DNA from: Cocos nucifera
Taxonomy: Eukaryota > Streptophyta > Magnoliopsida > Arecales > Arecaceae
Direction of reading: 5' to 3'
Assembly: GCA_006176705.1 (NCBI GenBank)
Contig: QRFJ01004284.1
Coordinates: 1-64,000 of the forward strand
DNA: 64,000 nt
Shown: piece after piece, positions 21,164-34,079 of the stretch
Position numbering within the stretch: position 1 is the first letter of the stretch
Layout of the letters: each line of letters begins with the position of its first letter
Translations under genes and position numbers: made by a program
The notes under the pieces: model-generated
What the model saw: the letters and a program-made list of their open reading frames with translations, nothing else
Told to the model about the DNA's origin: nothing
Databases searched by the model: none

Positions 21164-23041
21164 TTTTCCTGTAGAGAGTCAAAGATTCTAGTTAGATACT
21201 GTAATTATTGACTTGACCAATTTATTTAGGAATTTTATTTTTAAACAAATTAGCTTCCCACTATTTTCTCGGATCCCTACACTCCCTCTGTAGAGATGCA
21301 AAAATCTCCATGATTAATGATTTCTAGTGGGTGGTGCGGTCTCACCAACTGACTCATCACCTCACCTAACAGTTATTGGTGATGGGTTAGCCAATGAGTG
21401 AACAACTCTTGTTCAATGATTCTCTAATCATGGTGCACCCAAACTTGGTCTCTAATTCATGAATCTCACCGTATCCGAAATATTGATCCACTCCTTAGTT
21501 AAGTCAGACCCACCATTTGCATAGACTGGGTTCCTAATTGAGTCTCTCACCGTATCCAAAATATTGAGCCCAACTCATCCTCCAGCCCATAGCATCCAAT
21601 GCCTAATAGACATGGTTGCATCTTCCGGTGCAACTGAGCCACTGTATCCAGCCGAGAACAATCAACCCCGGAAAGGGCCCGCACATCTACAATGGTGGAA
21701 GACCTCAGACTTAATCTTTTCTTAGGGAGAATTGATTCAGGTCTCATTAAACTAGACTTGGCATTAGTCATAACAATTATGACTAACCTAGTGGCATGGG
21801 TTAGCTCGGATTATTGACCACCTCAGATCAGAACTGTGTCAACAGATATGGCCAGGTAAGTGAGACCGGTGGAAGGAATATGCCATTAACTCGTACAAGA
21901 ATGCATTCAGGTCGAGTAGCTTCCAATTAAAAATCCAGTCGGTCGTATGTGCCAAACTTACCTTAGACACCAAATTGTTGAGCCAGAACCAATTGGGTTA
22001 GCCTACAAATCCAGACTCTAACCTCTGAGCCTAATTAGGTCTTGCTTGATCGTGACTCGATCTTGACCCAGACTTAATCCTATTAGGCTGGTCAATTTAA
22101 GCATTGTTGATCCCATCTAACCAACTCTTGATTCGGTTTGATCAACCGCTTAGACCTAATTGAGCTACCCAAGCCCGAACCCAGTATTATGAATATGTCT
22201 TAGATCTGAAAATTCTCAATTTTAGACCTAATTAATATTCCATAATCTTAATTTTTAATTAAGTAGGGTTCATAAACAAAATATGCACAATAAATCCTAG
22301 GGTTTCAGGATCTAGGGTTTTGCAGAAAGTAAGTTTTGGATTTCTGATTAAGGACGAACACGCAGCACCCCTACACATCATAAGAACACCCCATCGAATG
22401 GAAAGAGAGGGCCTTTAAACCCTTCTTCGTTCTTATGACCGGACGGCCAAGAGGAACGCCTTAATCAGGAACATGCAATACTACAAAACAGTTTTAGATC
22501 TATATCATATATCTCATATACAAATTAGATCTAATCATGGCATATTTTGCATACATCTCATGTATCGAATCATGCATATTTTTAGATCTAAATTATCTCA
22601 TAATAATCTAAAAAATTAGATTTAAATTGATCTAATCAAAATAAATTCTAATCTAGACAATTATGTAGAACTATTCTACAACTAGTCTAGACATGCATCA
22701 ATCATATCTCATATGATATTTAAAATTAAATAATTTTTATTTACTATTTTTTAGATGTTATTATAATAATTATAATATCAAAAAATAGTAAATAAATAGA
22801 TCTAAAATATGATTTAATCAGAATTAAATTGCAAAACATGCAAGACTATTCTATAGAACTATTCTATTTTAGAACTAGTCATGCATATTTTCTAATCTTA
22901 GATCCAAATCATTTAATTTTAATTTTTTCTGATTTCAGATCTGATCACATCTCATGTGACATCTAAAATCATTTATTTTCTAATTAAAATAAATTTAAAA
23001 TTAGATCTAAATACTTTTAGAACCTTGGCTCTGATACCAGT
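21164..23041 (-). other. Leader and PBS of element C
   Basis: Reverse-complement leader nearly identical to A. The primer-binding site is at 23028-23039 (plus strand GCTCTGATACCA). It contains the conserved hairpin at 22344-22468. No credible ORF. Confidence 0.88.
22344..22468 (-). promoter_or_regulatory. Conserved leader RNA hairpin (C copy)
   Basis: Same 125-nt span and the same outer (10 bp) and inner (10 bp) stems as A, on the element strand. Confidence 0.68.
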
Positions 23042-25326
23042 TGAAGGAAAATCCTGATTTTTCGGACCAGGTTCGTTCAGATCTGATCAGATCAAGAGAT
23101 ATATTTCAAAAATTTTTCTCTTTGATCTAGATCAGATCTGAGATATTTTAGATCTAATTCTTATTATTTTAATAAATAAAATAAAATTAGATAAATTAAA
23201 TCAAATTTAATTTACCTTGATGTTGGGTAATCCTATTACCCTTGATGATCCTGTATGCAGCGGAAGGTTCTGGATCTAGCCACGCAAGTGCCTGGCCTCT
23301 ATCCGGTATCCACTCAGATTGGATCTAGAGATCCTCTTCTTCTCTATCACATCTCCAAAAATTAGATCTGGATCTGATCTGGAGGATCTTCAAAACTCTT
23401 TTTGAAGATCAGCAGTCGTCCTTTGCAGCAGCGCAGCCTTCTAGCTTTCAGTCGCCTTTCTTTGATCTGGATCGCACCAACCAAGAACCAAAACTCTTTT
23501 GGACGTGGAGAGGAGAGGGAGAAGATGGTTTGGCATGGAGGAGGAGAGGAGAGGCAGGCCTTGGGGCATGGGAATTGTGATTCTTTCAATCTTCATTTGA
23601 GTTGGGCATAGGGTCTTATTTATAGACTAACTGTGATCCAACTCCTCTTCTTCCCAACCAATCACAACCCTTTGTGAAATCAGATCTAAATCTGATTGGT
23701 GGAAATAGAGTCCCCTGGATTCCTCCTTAGAGGGTGCCTAAGACCAGTCAAAGTTGGTTCTTAGGAAGAACTCTAATTGGAATCCAAAAAGGAGATGGAG
23801 TCCCTTGTCCAACAAGGACTCCTAGGCGCCTCCAACTTGGGCACACGCCAAGGGTGGCGTGCGCCCTCTTCCTTGCCAGGTTCTGGCAGGGGGACAGGCC
23901 CCCACCAGCTCTCCAATAGGTGCATGACATGTGGTCAAAAGTCAAAGTGTCAATGGTCAACATTTGACCAGTCAAAGGTAGACTTTTGACCAAAGTCAAA
24001 GAACAAGAAATGGCAGGTGACCAAAAATGGTAGGTAATGTCTTACAAAATAAGACAACCTTTTCTGACTTGGACAACCTCCAGTCAGACCATATGAAGGC
24101 CTCTGATTGAGCACAAACTCCTTTGGCTCAGACAGGACAACTTATTTATGATAGCAAAAGAAGAACGTTAGGTTCAATCGAGTGCTAGCACGATTTCCTT
24201 GAACCTAATTGAATCTCATTCAGATCAATTGAACTAGATCAGTTCAATTGATGATCACCAGATTCAAACCCTTGTTTGTGTGACCCAGTTAGGTTCAGTT
24301 CTGTATGGTAATGGGATATGTCATGATCTCTATCATCGACATCATCGAAACTCCTTTCGATGGATCAGAACTCTTCTGATTCGAACAGCTAGAATGATCG
24401 ATCATCTAAATCATTCTAATTGCTCCCAAAATCCACCAGTGACACCTAGCAGTATATGGTGGCAACCCATCAGAGCTGAATGCGAACCTCTTGGTGCAGC
24501 TACCTGTGTGATTAAGTTCCTTCTATCTTGAGCCCCGATCAGATTAGGGTTAAGGTAAACTCGTCAAACCCTAGTTTCTGTCATATGATGTAATCATTCG
24601 ATTCGAGTCCAATGTGAAAATCTAAATAGAAACTCTTTCTATTATTTCACTCTGCCATGGCCATGGGCTTCTGGACTTGATTCTCATGATCATCATAGGG
24701 CTGCTCCTCTACCACCGAGGTAGATAGATTCCATCTTGATGCCATCCAGTTCCTACAATGAACATGCTATAGCCAACATACACCTCAGGGTTCCATATGG
24801 CTAGGAGACCGAGTAATGGTGTAGTCAAACTATAACACCCTCAAGGTGAACTATCCGATGCACCTCAGGTCAAAGAACCAGACACACTACTGCAGCATCG
24901 AGTCAGTCATTGACGAGAAGGTAGACTTCCCTAATGACTACTCGAGGTGGTCACGCTCAGTGCCCTCGTTCTCTAGCAAGTACCTATACTGTCGCTCTGA
25001 TGTCTCCACACCGTAGACTCAAGACTCATCTACTAAAGAGAAGCGATTATACACTAATCTTTCGGATCAATCACCATCCTCATGATGATCCTATGGTCGA
25101 GAGCATTTTATGAGTTAACAATGATTATTCATGTCTTAAATGTTCAACTCTTGAAAATATGAATTATTATTACCATTAACTCAAAGGATGTATAACAGAC
25201 ACTAAATACACATATGTGATAGAAAATAATCTATTTTATTTATTATAGTCATAATTATAATTTTGCCCCTAGGAGTGTATTATAAGTGTCAGCCAATTTT
25301 GGCTTCTAGGGCACATATATCTAACA
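23042..25326 (-). repeat. 5' LTR of element C
   Basis: 2285 bp, from TGAAGG at the left to CTAACA at the right. Eight TTGAC cores lie at 23934-23998, matching A. The outer 280 bp differ from the other C LTR at about 16 sites by eye, much more than the centre does. Confidence 0.93.
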
Positions 25327-26640
25327 CCATAGATACCTATCATTTGGACTATCCCTAGGTCATTTTGTTCTTATGGCTTTCACATTTTGCTTGAAACTAA
25401 AAACATATACATCAATATATAACTGGTAAAGACCATTTATAAGAAAACAACTTGCAAATTTATTTCTTTCATAAAGAATGTTATAATGGTCCTTAAGAAA
25501 ACTAATTACATAGCCTTCTAATGCTAAGCATGAAACAGAAATCAAATTTTTGCTTGCTGCAGGCACATAATAATAGTTCTTTAATACTAAGTCTAAACCA
25601 GATGGTAGTCGAAGAGGGTATGTTTCCACGGCCATAGTAGCAACTCTTGCTCCATTTACGATGCGTAGGATCATCTTACCATCCCTTAGCCTCCTGCTAT
25701 CTTTAAAACCCTGCATGGAAGTGCACAAATGAGCACTAGAACCAGAGACAATCACCCAACTGGATGTAGAAGAAACTGAAAGGTTAGACTCAATAATGAG
25801 CATACCTCCAGAAGGACCTGCCTTATTCTTATTCTTCAAGGTGGCTAGGTAAGTAGGGTAGTTTCGCTTTCAGTGGCCATCAGTGTTGTAATAAAAATAT
25901 TTTTCTTTGTCAGCGATCTTATTCTTCAGCTCTATCTTTTTCTTCTTTCCTCCTTCCACCTTTTATCTTTTCACAGACTTCTTCTTTCCAAAAGACTTTC
26001 TCTTGGAAGAAGTCCGTTCCATAGCAAGCACTGAGCCTTTAGAATCTTTCATAGAAAGCTCAGCAGTAACCAGCATGTTCATAAGCTCGGTCAGAGAATT
26101 TTGAAGTTTATGCATATGGTAGTTCATGATGAACTGCCCATATACATCAGTCAAGGATTATAGAATTATATCATTCGATAGATCTAGGTCCAACTTCACT
26201 CTGAGCTTCTTAAGCTCTTCAAAATCCTTGATCATCATCAGACAATGATCTTGGACTGACTACTCATCATGCATTTTAACCTTGAATAGTTGTTTAGTGA
26301 CTTGATACTTGGCTGCGCGACTCTGTTCACCAAACATCTCTTATAGGTGAGCCAACATTTGGTGGGCAGTCCTGATATCTTTATATTGGCATTGAAGCTC
26401 ATCAGACATTAAGCCCAACATATAGTATCTAGCCTTATTATCTTCGTCCGTCTGCTTGTCAAGAGATGGTCTCTATTCAAGGGATGGATGAGCTGGTAAG
26501 GTGGGGGGGTCCTAGTCCAATACATGAGTTAACTTCTCAGAACCCAAAATGATTTTGAAGTTTCGAAGTCAATTCTTGTAATTTGGTCTGATCAGTCTAT
26601 GGGTGTCCAAGATACGTGCTAGTGTGTTGGACGCAGATAT
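25327..26640 (-). pseudogene. gag: Protease and gag remnants (B)
   Basis: Continues B on the far side of C. The protease reading at 25360-25839 has V-S-G where the family has D-S-G, so the catalytic Asp is lost. The zinc knuckle near 25895-25860 has lost its cysteines. gag covers 25963 to 26640. At the codon that is TGA in A, C and F, B has CAA (26290-26292 reverse), so it is open there. The gag start codon reads ATA, not ATG (26638-26640 reverse). Confidence 0.85.
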
Positions 26641-28512
26641 TTTTCTATAGAGAGTTAAAGTTTCTAGTTAGATATTGTAATTAAAACTTAACCAATTTAT
26701 TTAGAGATTTTATTTTTAAATAAATTAGCTTTCACTATTTTTTTGGATCCCTACACTTCCTCTTTAATGCAAAAATCTCTACGATTAATGATTTCTAGTG
26801 GGTGGTGTGATCCTACCAGCTGACTCATCACCTCATCTAAGAGTTATTGGTGATGGGTTAGCCAATGGATGAACAACTCTTGCTCAATAATTCTCTAATC
26901 ATGGTGCATCCAAACTTGGTCTCTAATTCATGAATCTCACCATGCCTGAAATATTGATCCATTCCTTAGTTAAGTCAGACCCACCATTTACATAGATTGG
27001 ATTCCTAATTAGATCTCTCACCGTATCCAAAATATTGAGTCCAATCCATCCTCTAGCCCGTAGCATCCAATGCCTAATAGACATGGTTGCATCTTTTTGG
27101 TGCAACTGAACCACTGTAATCAGCCGAGAATAATCAATCTCGAAAAAGGCCCATACATCTACAATGGTAGAAGACCGTAGACTTAATCTTTTCTTAGGGA
27201 GATTTGATTTAAATCTCGTTAGACTGACTTGACATAGTCATAACCATTATGACTAACCTAGTGGCATGGGTTAGCTCAGATTATTGGCCATCTTAGATCA
27301 GGATTGAGCCAACAAATATGGTCAGGTAAGTGAGATCGGTGGAAGGGATATGCCATTAACTTGATAAGAACACATTCGAGTCGAGTAGCTTCTAATTAAA
27401 AACCAGTCGATCGTATCTACCAGACCTATCTTAGACACCAAATTATTGAGCCAGAACCAATCGGGTTAGCCTACAATCTAGACTCTAACCACTGAGCCTA
27501 ATTAGGTCTTAGCTTGATCGATCACTCACGTGACTTGATCTTGATCCAGACTTATTCCTATTAGGCTAGTCAATTTAAGCACTCTTGATCCCATCTAACC
27601 AACTCTTGATTTGGTTTGATCAACTGCTTAGACCTAATTGAGCTACCCCAACCAAAACATAATTTTATGAATATATCTTAAATCTAAAAATTTTTAATTT
27701 TTAGACTTAACATATTTCATAATCTTAATTCTTAATTAATTTTAGGGTTCACAAACAAAACATGTAAATAAAATCCTAGGGTTTCAGGATCTAGGATTTT
27801 GCAGAAAATAAGTTTTTGGATTTTTGATTAAGGACGAATGCGCAGCATCCCTACACATCATAAGAACATCCCATCAAATGAAAAGAGAGGGCATTTAAAT
27901 CCTACTTTATTCTTATGATCGAACAGCTAAGGGGAACGCCTTAATTAGAAATATGAAAACTATAAAACTAGTTAGATCATATATCTCATATATAAAATTG
28001 ATCTACCTTTAAACATGTTTTGCATACATCTCATGTATGATATCATGCATATTTTTAGATCTAAATTATCTCATAATCATCCAAAATATCTAATTTAAAT
28101 TAATTACATCAAAATAAATTCTATTCTAGATAATTATGTAGAACTATTCTACAACTAGTCTAAATATGCATTCATCATATCTCATATGAACCAAAAATTA
28201 AATAATTTTATTTTCTATTTTTTAGATCTTATTATAAAATTTATAACATTAAAAAATAGTAAATAAATAGATCTAAAAATTATAACTTAATTAAATTAAA
28301 TTATGATCATGCAAGACTATACATAGAACAGTTCTATTCTACAACTAGCCATGCATCTTGTACAACTTAGATCTAAATTATTTAATTTTTAATTTTTTTT
28401 ATTTTAGATCTAATCATACCTTATGTGAAATTTAAAATCATCTAATTATTAGATTAAAAATAAATTAAAATTAGATCTAAATTATTTATGGGAATCTGAG
28501 TCTGATACCAGT
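26641..28512 (-). other. Leader and PBS of element B
   Basis: Reverse-complement leader alignable with A over its length. The PBS near 28498-28510 is changed at the GAGC end. The conserved hairpin lies at about 27833-27950. Confidence 0.83.
27833..27950 (-). promoter_or_regulatory. Conserved leader RNA hairpin (B copy)
   Basis: The inner stem is kept with a G-T wobble at its tip. The outer stem has a mismatch, as expected in the most decayed copy. Confidence 0.5.
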
Positions 28513-30780
28513 TGAAGAAAAAATTTAATTTTCTAGGTCAGATTCATTTAGATCTGATTTGATTAAAAAAAATATTTTAAAATTTTTCTCTTAGATCTAA
28601 ATTAGATAAATAATTTTTAGATTTAATTTAATAAATCTAATAAAATAAAATAAAATAAAATAAATTAGATTTAATTTATACCTTATTTTTGGATAATCTT
28701 ATTATCCTATGATGATCCTGCTGATTGCCTGAGATTCTAGATGCAGCCACGCAATTGCCTGGCCTCTATTGGTATTCTCTCAGGTAGAATTTAAAGATCT
28801 TCTTTTTCTTAATATTTTTTCTAAAGAATAGATCTGGATCTAATCTTGAAGATCTTTAAAATAATTTTTGAAGATACGATGTCGTCTCTTGCAGCAGTGC
28901 TGCCTTCTTCCTTTCTTGTCATCTTTCTCTTGCTTGGATCGCACCAAACTTGGGCCCAAGGCCTCTTGGGTGTGGAGAGGAGAGAGACGATTATAGGTAG
29001 GCATGGAGGAGAGGGGAGAAGGCTATGTGGTGTGGGCAAGGGGAGAGCTCTCTCAAATCTAGGCACAGATAGGGTTTATATAGACCCTACTGCGCCATGC
29101 AATGCCACATCATCTCGACCAATCATGTCTCTATATGCAATTAGATCTAAATCTGATTGATGGAATGACATCATCTGATCCAATCAGATGAGATCCCCTC
29201 TCAAACATCCTTAGGTGGCTCCAAGACTGGTCAAAGTAGAGTCTTTGGTGCCACCTTGTTTGATACCATGAAGCAATCTGGAGACACATTTGTATGGGAC
29301 TCCAGGCATCATTATCCTTAGGTGCACACCTCCCTAGTCGTGCAACCCCTCCTTTCCTCTTTCTAGTTAGGGGACAAATCCCCATCTGCTCTCTTATGGG
29401 TGCATGACATATCGGCAGATGTCTAAGTGTCAACGATCAATGTTTAACCAAAGTCAAAAGATAAGAATTAGTATGTGATGGAAAATGGTAGGTGTTATCT
29501 CAAATTTATCTCATAAATTAAGAAAATCCTTTTTTTACCTAGACAAGCTTTAGTTAGACCAAGTAAAGGTATTTGAGTTAGCACAAATACATTTGACTTA
29601 GTCGAGATAATATTTCATGATTGTTGAAGGAGAACATTAGGCTCAATCGTGTGCTAGCATAATTTTTTTGAACCTAATTGAATCTAATTCAAATCAATTA
29701 AAGTGGATTAGTCCAATTGATGATATCCAGATTCAAACCCTTATTAGTGTGATCTAGTTAGGTTCAGTTTCGTATGATAATGAGATATGTTGTGGTCTCT
29801 ATCATCGACAGCATTGAGACACCTTTCGATGGATCGGAACTTTTTTGATTCAAACAATTAGAATGATCGATCATCCAAATCATTCTAATTGCTTCTAAAA
29901 TCCACTAGTGATACCTATCTGTATATGGTGACAATCCATCAGAACTAAAAATGAACCTCTCAATGCAGTTACCTATGTGATTAAGTTCTTCTATCTTGAG
30001 TCCCGATCGAATTAGGGTTAAGGTGAACTCATCAAACCCTAATATCCATCATATGAATTAATCATTCGATTCAAATTCAATGTGAAAATCTTAATAAAAA
30101 CTCTTTTTATTATTTCACTCTGCCATGACCATGAGCTTATGGATTTGATTCTCGTGATTATCATCTCATCTACCAAGGTAGATAGATTCCCTCTTGGTGC
30201 AGTCTAATTCCTACAGTGAACATGCTATAGCCAATATACCCCTCAGGAATTCGAATGGTCAGAAGATTGAGTCATGGTGTAGTCAAACTATAAGACCCTC
30301 AAGGTGAACAGTTGATGCACCTCAGGTTAAAGAACCATACACACTACTATAGCTTCGAGCTAGTTATCAACTAGAAGGTAGACTTCCTAATGACTACTCG
30401 AGGTGATCATACTCAGTGCCCTCATTCTCCAACGAGTACCTACACTCAAACTCCGATGTCTCTATACCATAGACTCAAAACTCATCTACTATAAAGAAGG
30501 ATTATACACCAACCTTTCAAATCAATCACCATCCTCATGATGATCCTAAGGTCAGGAGCATTTTATGAGTTAATAATGAAAATCTACGTCTTAAATTTTC
30601 AACTCTTGAAAATAAGAATTATCATTGCCATTAACTCAAGAGATGTATCACAGACACTAAATACACATTGTTATAGAAAATAATCTATTTTATTATTTAT
30701 AGTTAAAATTATAATTTTATCATTAGAAGTATATAAAAAGTGTCAGCCAATTCTGGCTTCTAGGGCACACATATCTAAGA
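28513..30780 (-). repeat. 5' LTR of element B
   Basis: About 2.27 kb reverse-complement LTR from TGAAG to CTAAGA. Only about two TTGAC cores remain near 29430-29460. It carries the usual LTR landmarks (double CCATG near 30120, CTCATCTAC near 30480). Confidence 0.88.
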
Positions 30781-32664
30781 AATTTTAGGGTGTGATACAT
30801 AGCAAGGTCGTTTTATAGTTTATGTTTTCCTATATAAAACCATAAGTTTCTTTGCTATTATTTAGTTTCTTACATTCTTCAGAGAAATTAGAGAAGGGAA
30901 GAAACTATGAGGTTTTTATTTTCAGTTAGCAATCAAGAGGAATTAGTTGCTAAAAGAGGAAAGTGATTAAGGAATTGAGTTGAGGAGGGAAAATTGCTGA
31001 AATCGAAGAGGAAAATCTATGTAGTAAACTTCTCATTACTTAAGGTAAAGATTCTGATATTAAAACTAAGTTAAATTGAGTTCTCAGCTATTGTTATCAG
31101 ATTTATGAGTCTGATAAGTTAAGGTATGCAATTTAAATTAAGTTTAAAGATAGATTATGCTATTGTTAATACTGAAATTGGATAGATGGCTTGGTTATGA
31201 ATTGAAATGATGACCAGCTAAATTTGAAACCAATTATGAGAAGGAAAATAGAATTAAATGGTTGGAAATATCTAAATTATATTGAAGTTATCCAGACCTA
31301 AGTTAAAGCAAGCAAGATGAAGTATGAGAGAATGGTTAAAAGACTAAAGTAAGAGTTTGGTAGCAAAGTATGTGTAGTTTTGGATCTTGAATCATAAGAC
31401 ATGAGTTTAATCAATGTTTATTGATGGTATAGAAAAAAGAAAAGATTTGGAAAGGTGCTTTGAGTAAGCCCATTTAACTAATAGCCGGTTGAGGTGAGTG
31501 AATTTTCATATCTAGCCTTGGTGTTTTACTTATTATGTTTCTTTATGAAAATAACTTACTTTGGAAAGTAATTAGCTTTGTTATCCTTCAGCTTATATAT
31601 GTACTTTTTCAAATATAAAAGTAGGAATTGAAATTGTTAGCTTTATTATTCAGCTTTAGAAAATTTTAGCTTGTTTAGTTTGTGCAAAGGATTACCTATA
31701 GGAGTGATCAACCTATGGGGTACATCCTTGCATTGCATGAGCATTTGCATTGGCATGAGCTGTCACCTCCATAGTTTGCATTTATGAATGCCTAGTGGGG
31801 CTTGGCAGATAGCAGTGTATCAAAATGCCCAGTGGGACTTGGCAGATATTTGGCAACATATCAAATTGCCCAGTGGGGCTCATTTACATCATTTAGCATC
31901 ATGACATACTACTTATCAACTTTCTTAGAAGGAGTGCTTTGGGATTCTATTGATAGTAGCTAAGAAGGAAGCATGCATTGACATGGCATGGTTTGGTATT
32001 TTGCTTTAACCAAGTAGGTTATATTTTAGCTTTGTGAAGCTCTTTGGTATTTTGCTTTAACCTAGTGGGGTATATTTTAGCTTTGAGAAACTCTTTGATA
32101 TTTTGCTTAACTTGGTGGAGTATATTTCAGCTTTGTGAAGCTCCAAAAAGTAGTTCTATTTTTATTGTATATATTTCAACTTTGTGAAGCATAGAAAGCA
32201 TTTCTTACATTTTAATTATTATTGTTATGTTGCATTACAAGTTAAATAGTTTCATTTTCCACTATTAGATGGATTATTCACTCACTAAGACTTTTCCAAG
32301 TCTCATCCCTCACTCTTTTCATTTGCAGTATTGAGAATAGCTAGGTTTAGAGATATCTTTCAGCTTGTGTATCAATACTTCTAGTGGAGGAAATATTTTT
32401 GATAATATTAGCTTAAAGAAAAGATATATTTTGAAAAGTATTGTACAATTGAGTTAGTTAAATTAGAAATTGTTATGTGTATATGTTATACTTTGTCCTA
32501 GAAAGGCATGTATTAAAAAGATGACAAATGACTAGAATGTATGTATGAAATATGGTATTGTTATTGAAACTCTGAGTTTGTTTAAGTGATTTGATAGGTT
32601 ATGAATGGAGATAATGGTTATTAGCAAGCCAAGAGAATTTAATTGAAATGCTTATGATGAAAAT

Positions 32665-33933
32665 TATTGGTGCGAAATTTGATGGCCATAGGAGAAGTAC
32701 TGGAGTCAGAGAAGACGATATCGCCGTCGGTGATCTGCAAAATAAGTCTCATCTAAAGTCCGAGGTGGTGGCTCTGACACGACCCTTCGATGGTCAAGTT
32801 AGCTTTTTCGGCCAACAGAAATGGAGTGCTCAGTCAAGAAAGTTGCAGAATTTTTGGGAGGGAGAAGAGAGCCTAAAGAAAACGTATCTGGAGGGTCCCT
32901 TTTATAGATGGATCCTGTAACAAACTGATAGTGACAGTCGTAACTATCAGATAGTGGGTCGCTCGGGGCCATGTGTAGTTTGTTATGGAGGATAGTGTTT
33001 GTTCTTGTGAGGTGTCAGTCTATTTGAGATTTGATAGTCAAAGTTTGGAGGGATGGACGTCGGTTGGTGATGACCTTTGAGCTATATCAATTCTAGAGAA
33101 GTTTGGAGTCCTCTAAGATAGTTTGGGTATAGGTCGATTCATGTCATGTATGGAATCAGAGTGCGTGGAGTTTGGCCACTGAAGGGGTCCGAAAGGGGTT
33201 TGGTCGCTGGAGGGGTCCGAAAGAAGTTCGATTGTTGGAGGGGTCCGGAAGTAGTTCGATCGCTGGAGAAGTTCGAAAGGAGTTCAACTGTTGGAGGGAT
33301 CTGAAAGAAATTCGGCTGCTAGAGAAGTTCAGAAGGAGTTCGATTGCTGGAGGGGTCCAAAAAGAGTTCGGTCACTGGAGAAGTCCGAAAGAAGTTCAAC
33401 CACTAGAGGGGTCCAAAAGGAGTTCGATCGTTGGAGAAGTTTGGAAGGAGTTCGACCGCTAGAGGAGTTTGAAAGAAGTTCGACAGTTAGAGGAGTCTGG
33501 AAGGAGTTCAACTACTGAAGAAGTCCGAAAGGAGTTCAGCCACTAGAGGGGTCTGGAAGGAGTTTGGCCGCTAGAGGGGTCCAAAAGAAATTTGACTGCT
33601 AAAAAAGTTTGGAAGAAGTTCGATCGCTAGAGACGTCTGGAAGGAGTTCAGTTGCTAGAGGGATCTAGAAGGAGTTTGTCCACTGCAGATGTCCGTAAGG
33701 AGTTTGACTGCTAGAGATGTCAGGAAGGAGTTCGACTGTCGGAGATGTCTAGAGGAGTTCGATTGTCCGAGAAGTTCAGAAGGAGTTCGACTGCTGGAGG
33801 GGTCCGAAAGGAGTTCGATCATTGGAAAAGTTTCAAGAGGAAGAATTATCGATCGAAGCTCTTCTATGATTATCAGTTACATTAGGCTAAGCATCAGATT
33901 GGACATCGACGGGAGCAAAATTTATCTCCAACA
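32665..33933 (-). mobile_element. Solo LTR K of another retrotransposon
   Basis: 1269 bp bounded by TATTGG (TGTTGG with one change) and CCAACA, flanked on both sides by AAAAT (32660-32664 and 33934-33938). On the minus strand it has a TATA box, TATAAAAGGG, near 32905, leaving about 240 bp of R/U5, and a tandem array in U3. No internal region is present, consistent with LTR-LTR recombination. A Ty3/gypsy origin is a guess. The duplication is low complexity, which lowers certainty. Confidence 0.65.
33165..33826. repeat. 28-bp minisatellite inside solo LTR K
   Basis: Twenty-three consecutive units from 33184, all 28 bp except one of 27, preceded by a partial unit. Each has a variable RRRGTCY head, a GGAGTTCG core and a CTRGA or TTGGA tail. 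Units beginning GGGG and GAAG alternate loosely. 28 is not a multiple of three, so apparent ORFs across it change frame every unit and are not genes. Confidence 0.92.
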
Positions 33934-34079
33934 AAAATAGATGGACAGTTAGGCTAAATTGAAAGCAGATTATTAACTGATATACAGTTCAGTATATTTA
34001 TAGTTTAAAATTTTCTTAACCTTTAGATAAGGATGGGGTATGGCACCGTCATCTAGATTTAGGGGTGGGGTGTTACACA

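Larger units (their letters stand above)
14910..25326 (-). mobile_element. Copia element C, inserted in B
   Basis: Complete minus-strand element of 10,417 bp with both LTRs, PBS, polypurine tract and all domains. The left flank is CAATA (14905-14909) and the right flank CCATA (25327-25331), a 5-bp target duplication with one later change. B reads continuously across the join, in the integrase histidine region. The interior is nearly identical to A in reverse. It keeps the RNase H segment that A lacks, but has TGA in gag, TAG before RT and several frameshifts. Confidence 0.95.
10173..30780 (-). mobile_element. Copia element B, old copy interrupted by A and C
   Basis: Minus-strand member of the same family in three pieces: 3' LTR plus RNase H-RT-integrase (10173-14909), protease-gag-leader-5' LTR (25327-30780), and a last LTR piece presumed left of the window beyond A. 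It is far more decayed than A or C, with many stops, a degraded polypurine tract and a mutated LTR tip (CTAAGA where CTAACA is expected, at 30780). C interrupts it with a CAATA/CCATA duplication. The right flank is AATTT. Confidence 0.9.
30781..34079. repeat. Unassigned repeat, possible old long LTR, carrying a solo LTR
   Basis: Unrelated to the copia family. The left part starts TGTGATAC (30791) and the right part ends GGGTGTTACACA (34079), so it could be one TGTG...CACA LTR of about 2 kb once the inner solo LTR (32665-33933) is removed. A TATA-like TATATAAAACC is near 30831, a CAGTGGGGCTT/CAGTGGGACTT motif repeats near 31795-31880, and a repeated TTTGGTATTTTGCTTTAACC is near 31988-32065. 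No matching target duplication was found (TAGGG versus GTCGG), and no coding domain is visible. Confidence 0.4.

Noticed and set aside
32648..32920. 90-residue ORF in the solo LTR region
   Set aside because: It crosses the LTR K left edge and covers the opposite-strand TATA/R/U5 region. No domain; likely chance.
33172..33518. ORFs of 60-96 residues with repeated KEFD/RSST-like blocks
   Set aside because: They read through the 28-bp minisatellite. 28 is not divisible by three, so frames rotate and both strands give similar ORFs; no domain is present.
33184..33826. Regular 28-bp repeats as a possible CRISPR array
   Set aside because: Units are directly adjacent with no unique spacers, and the setting is plant retrotransposon DNA.
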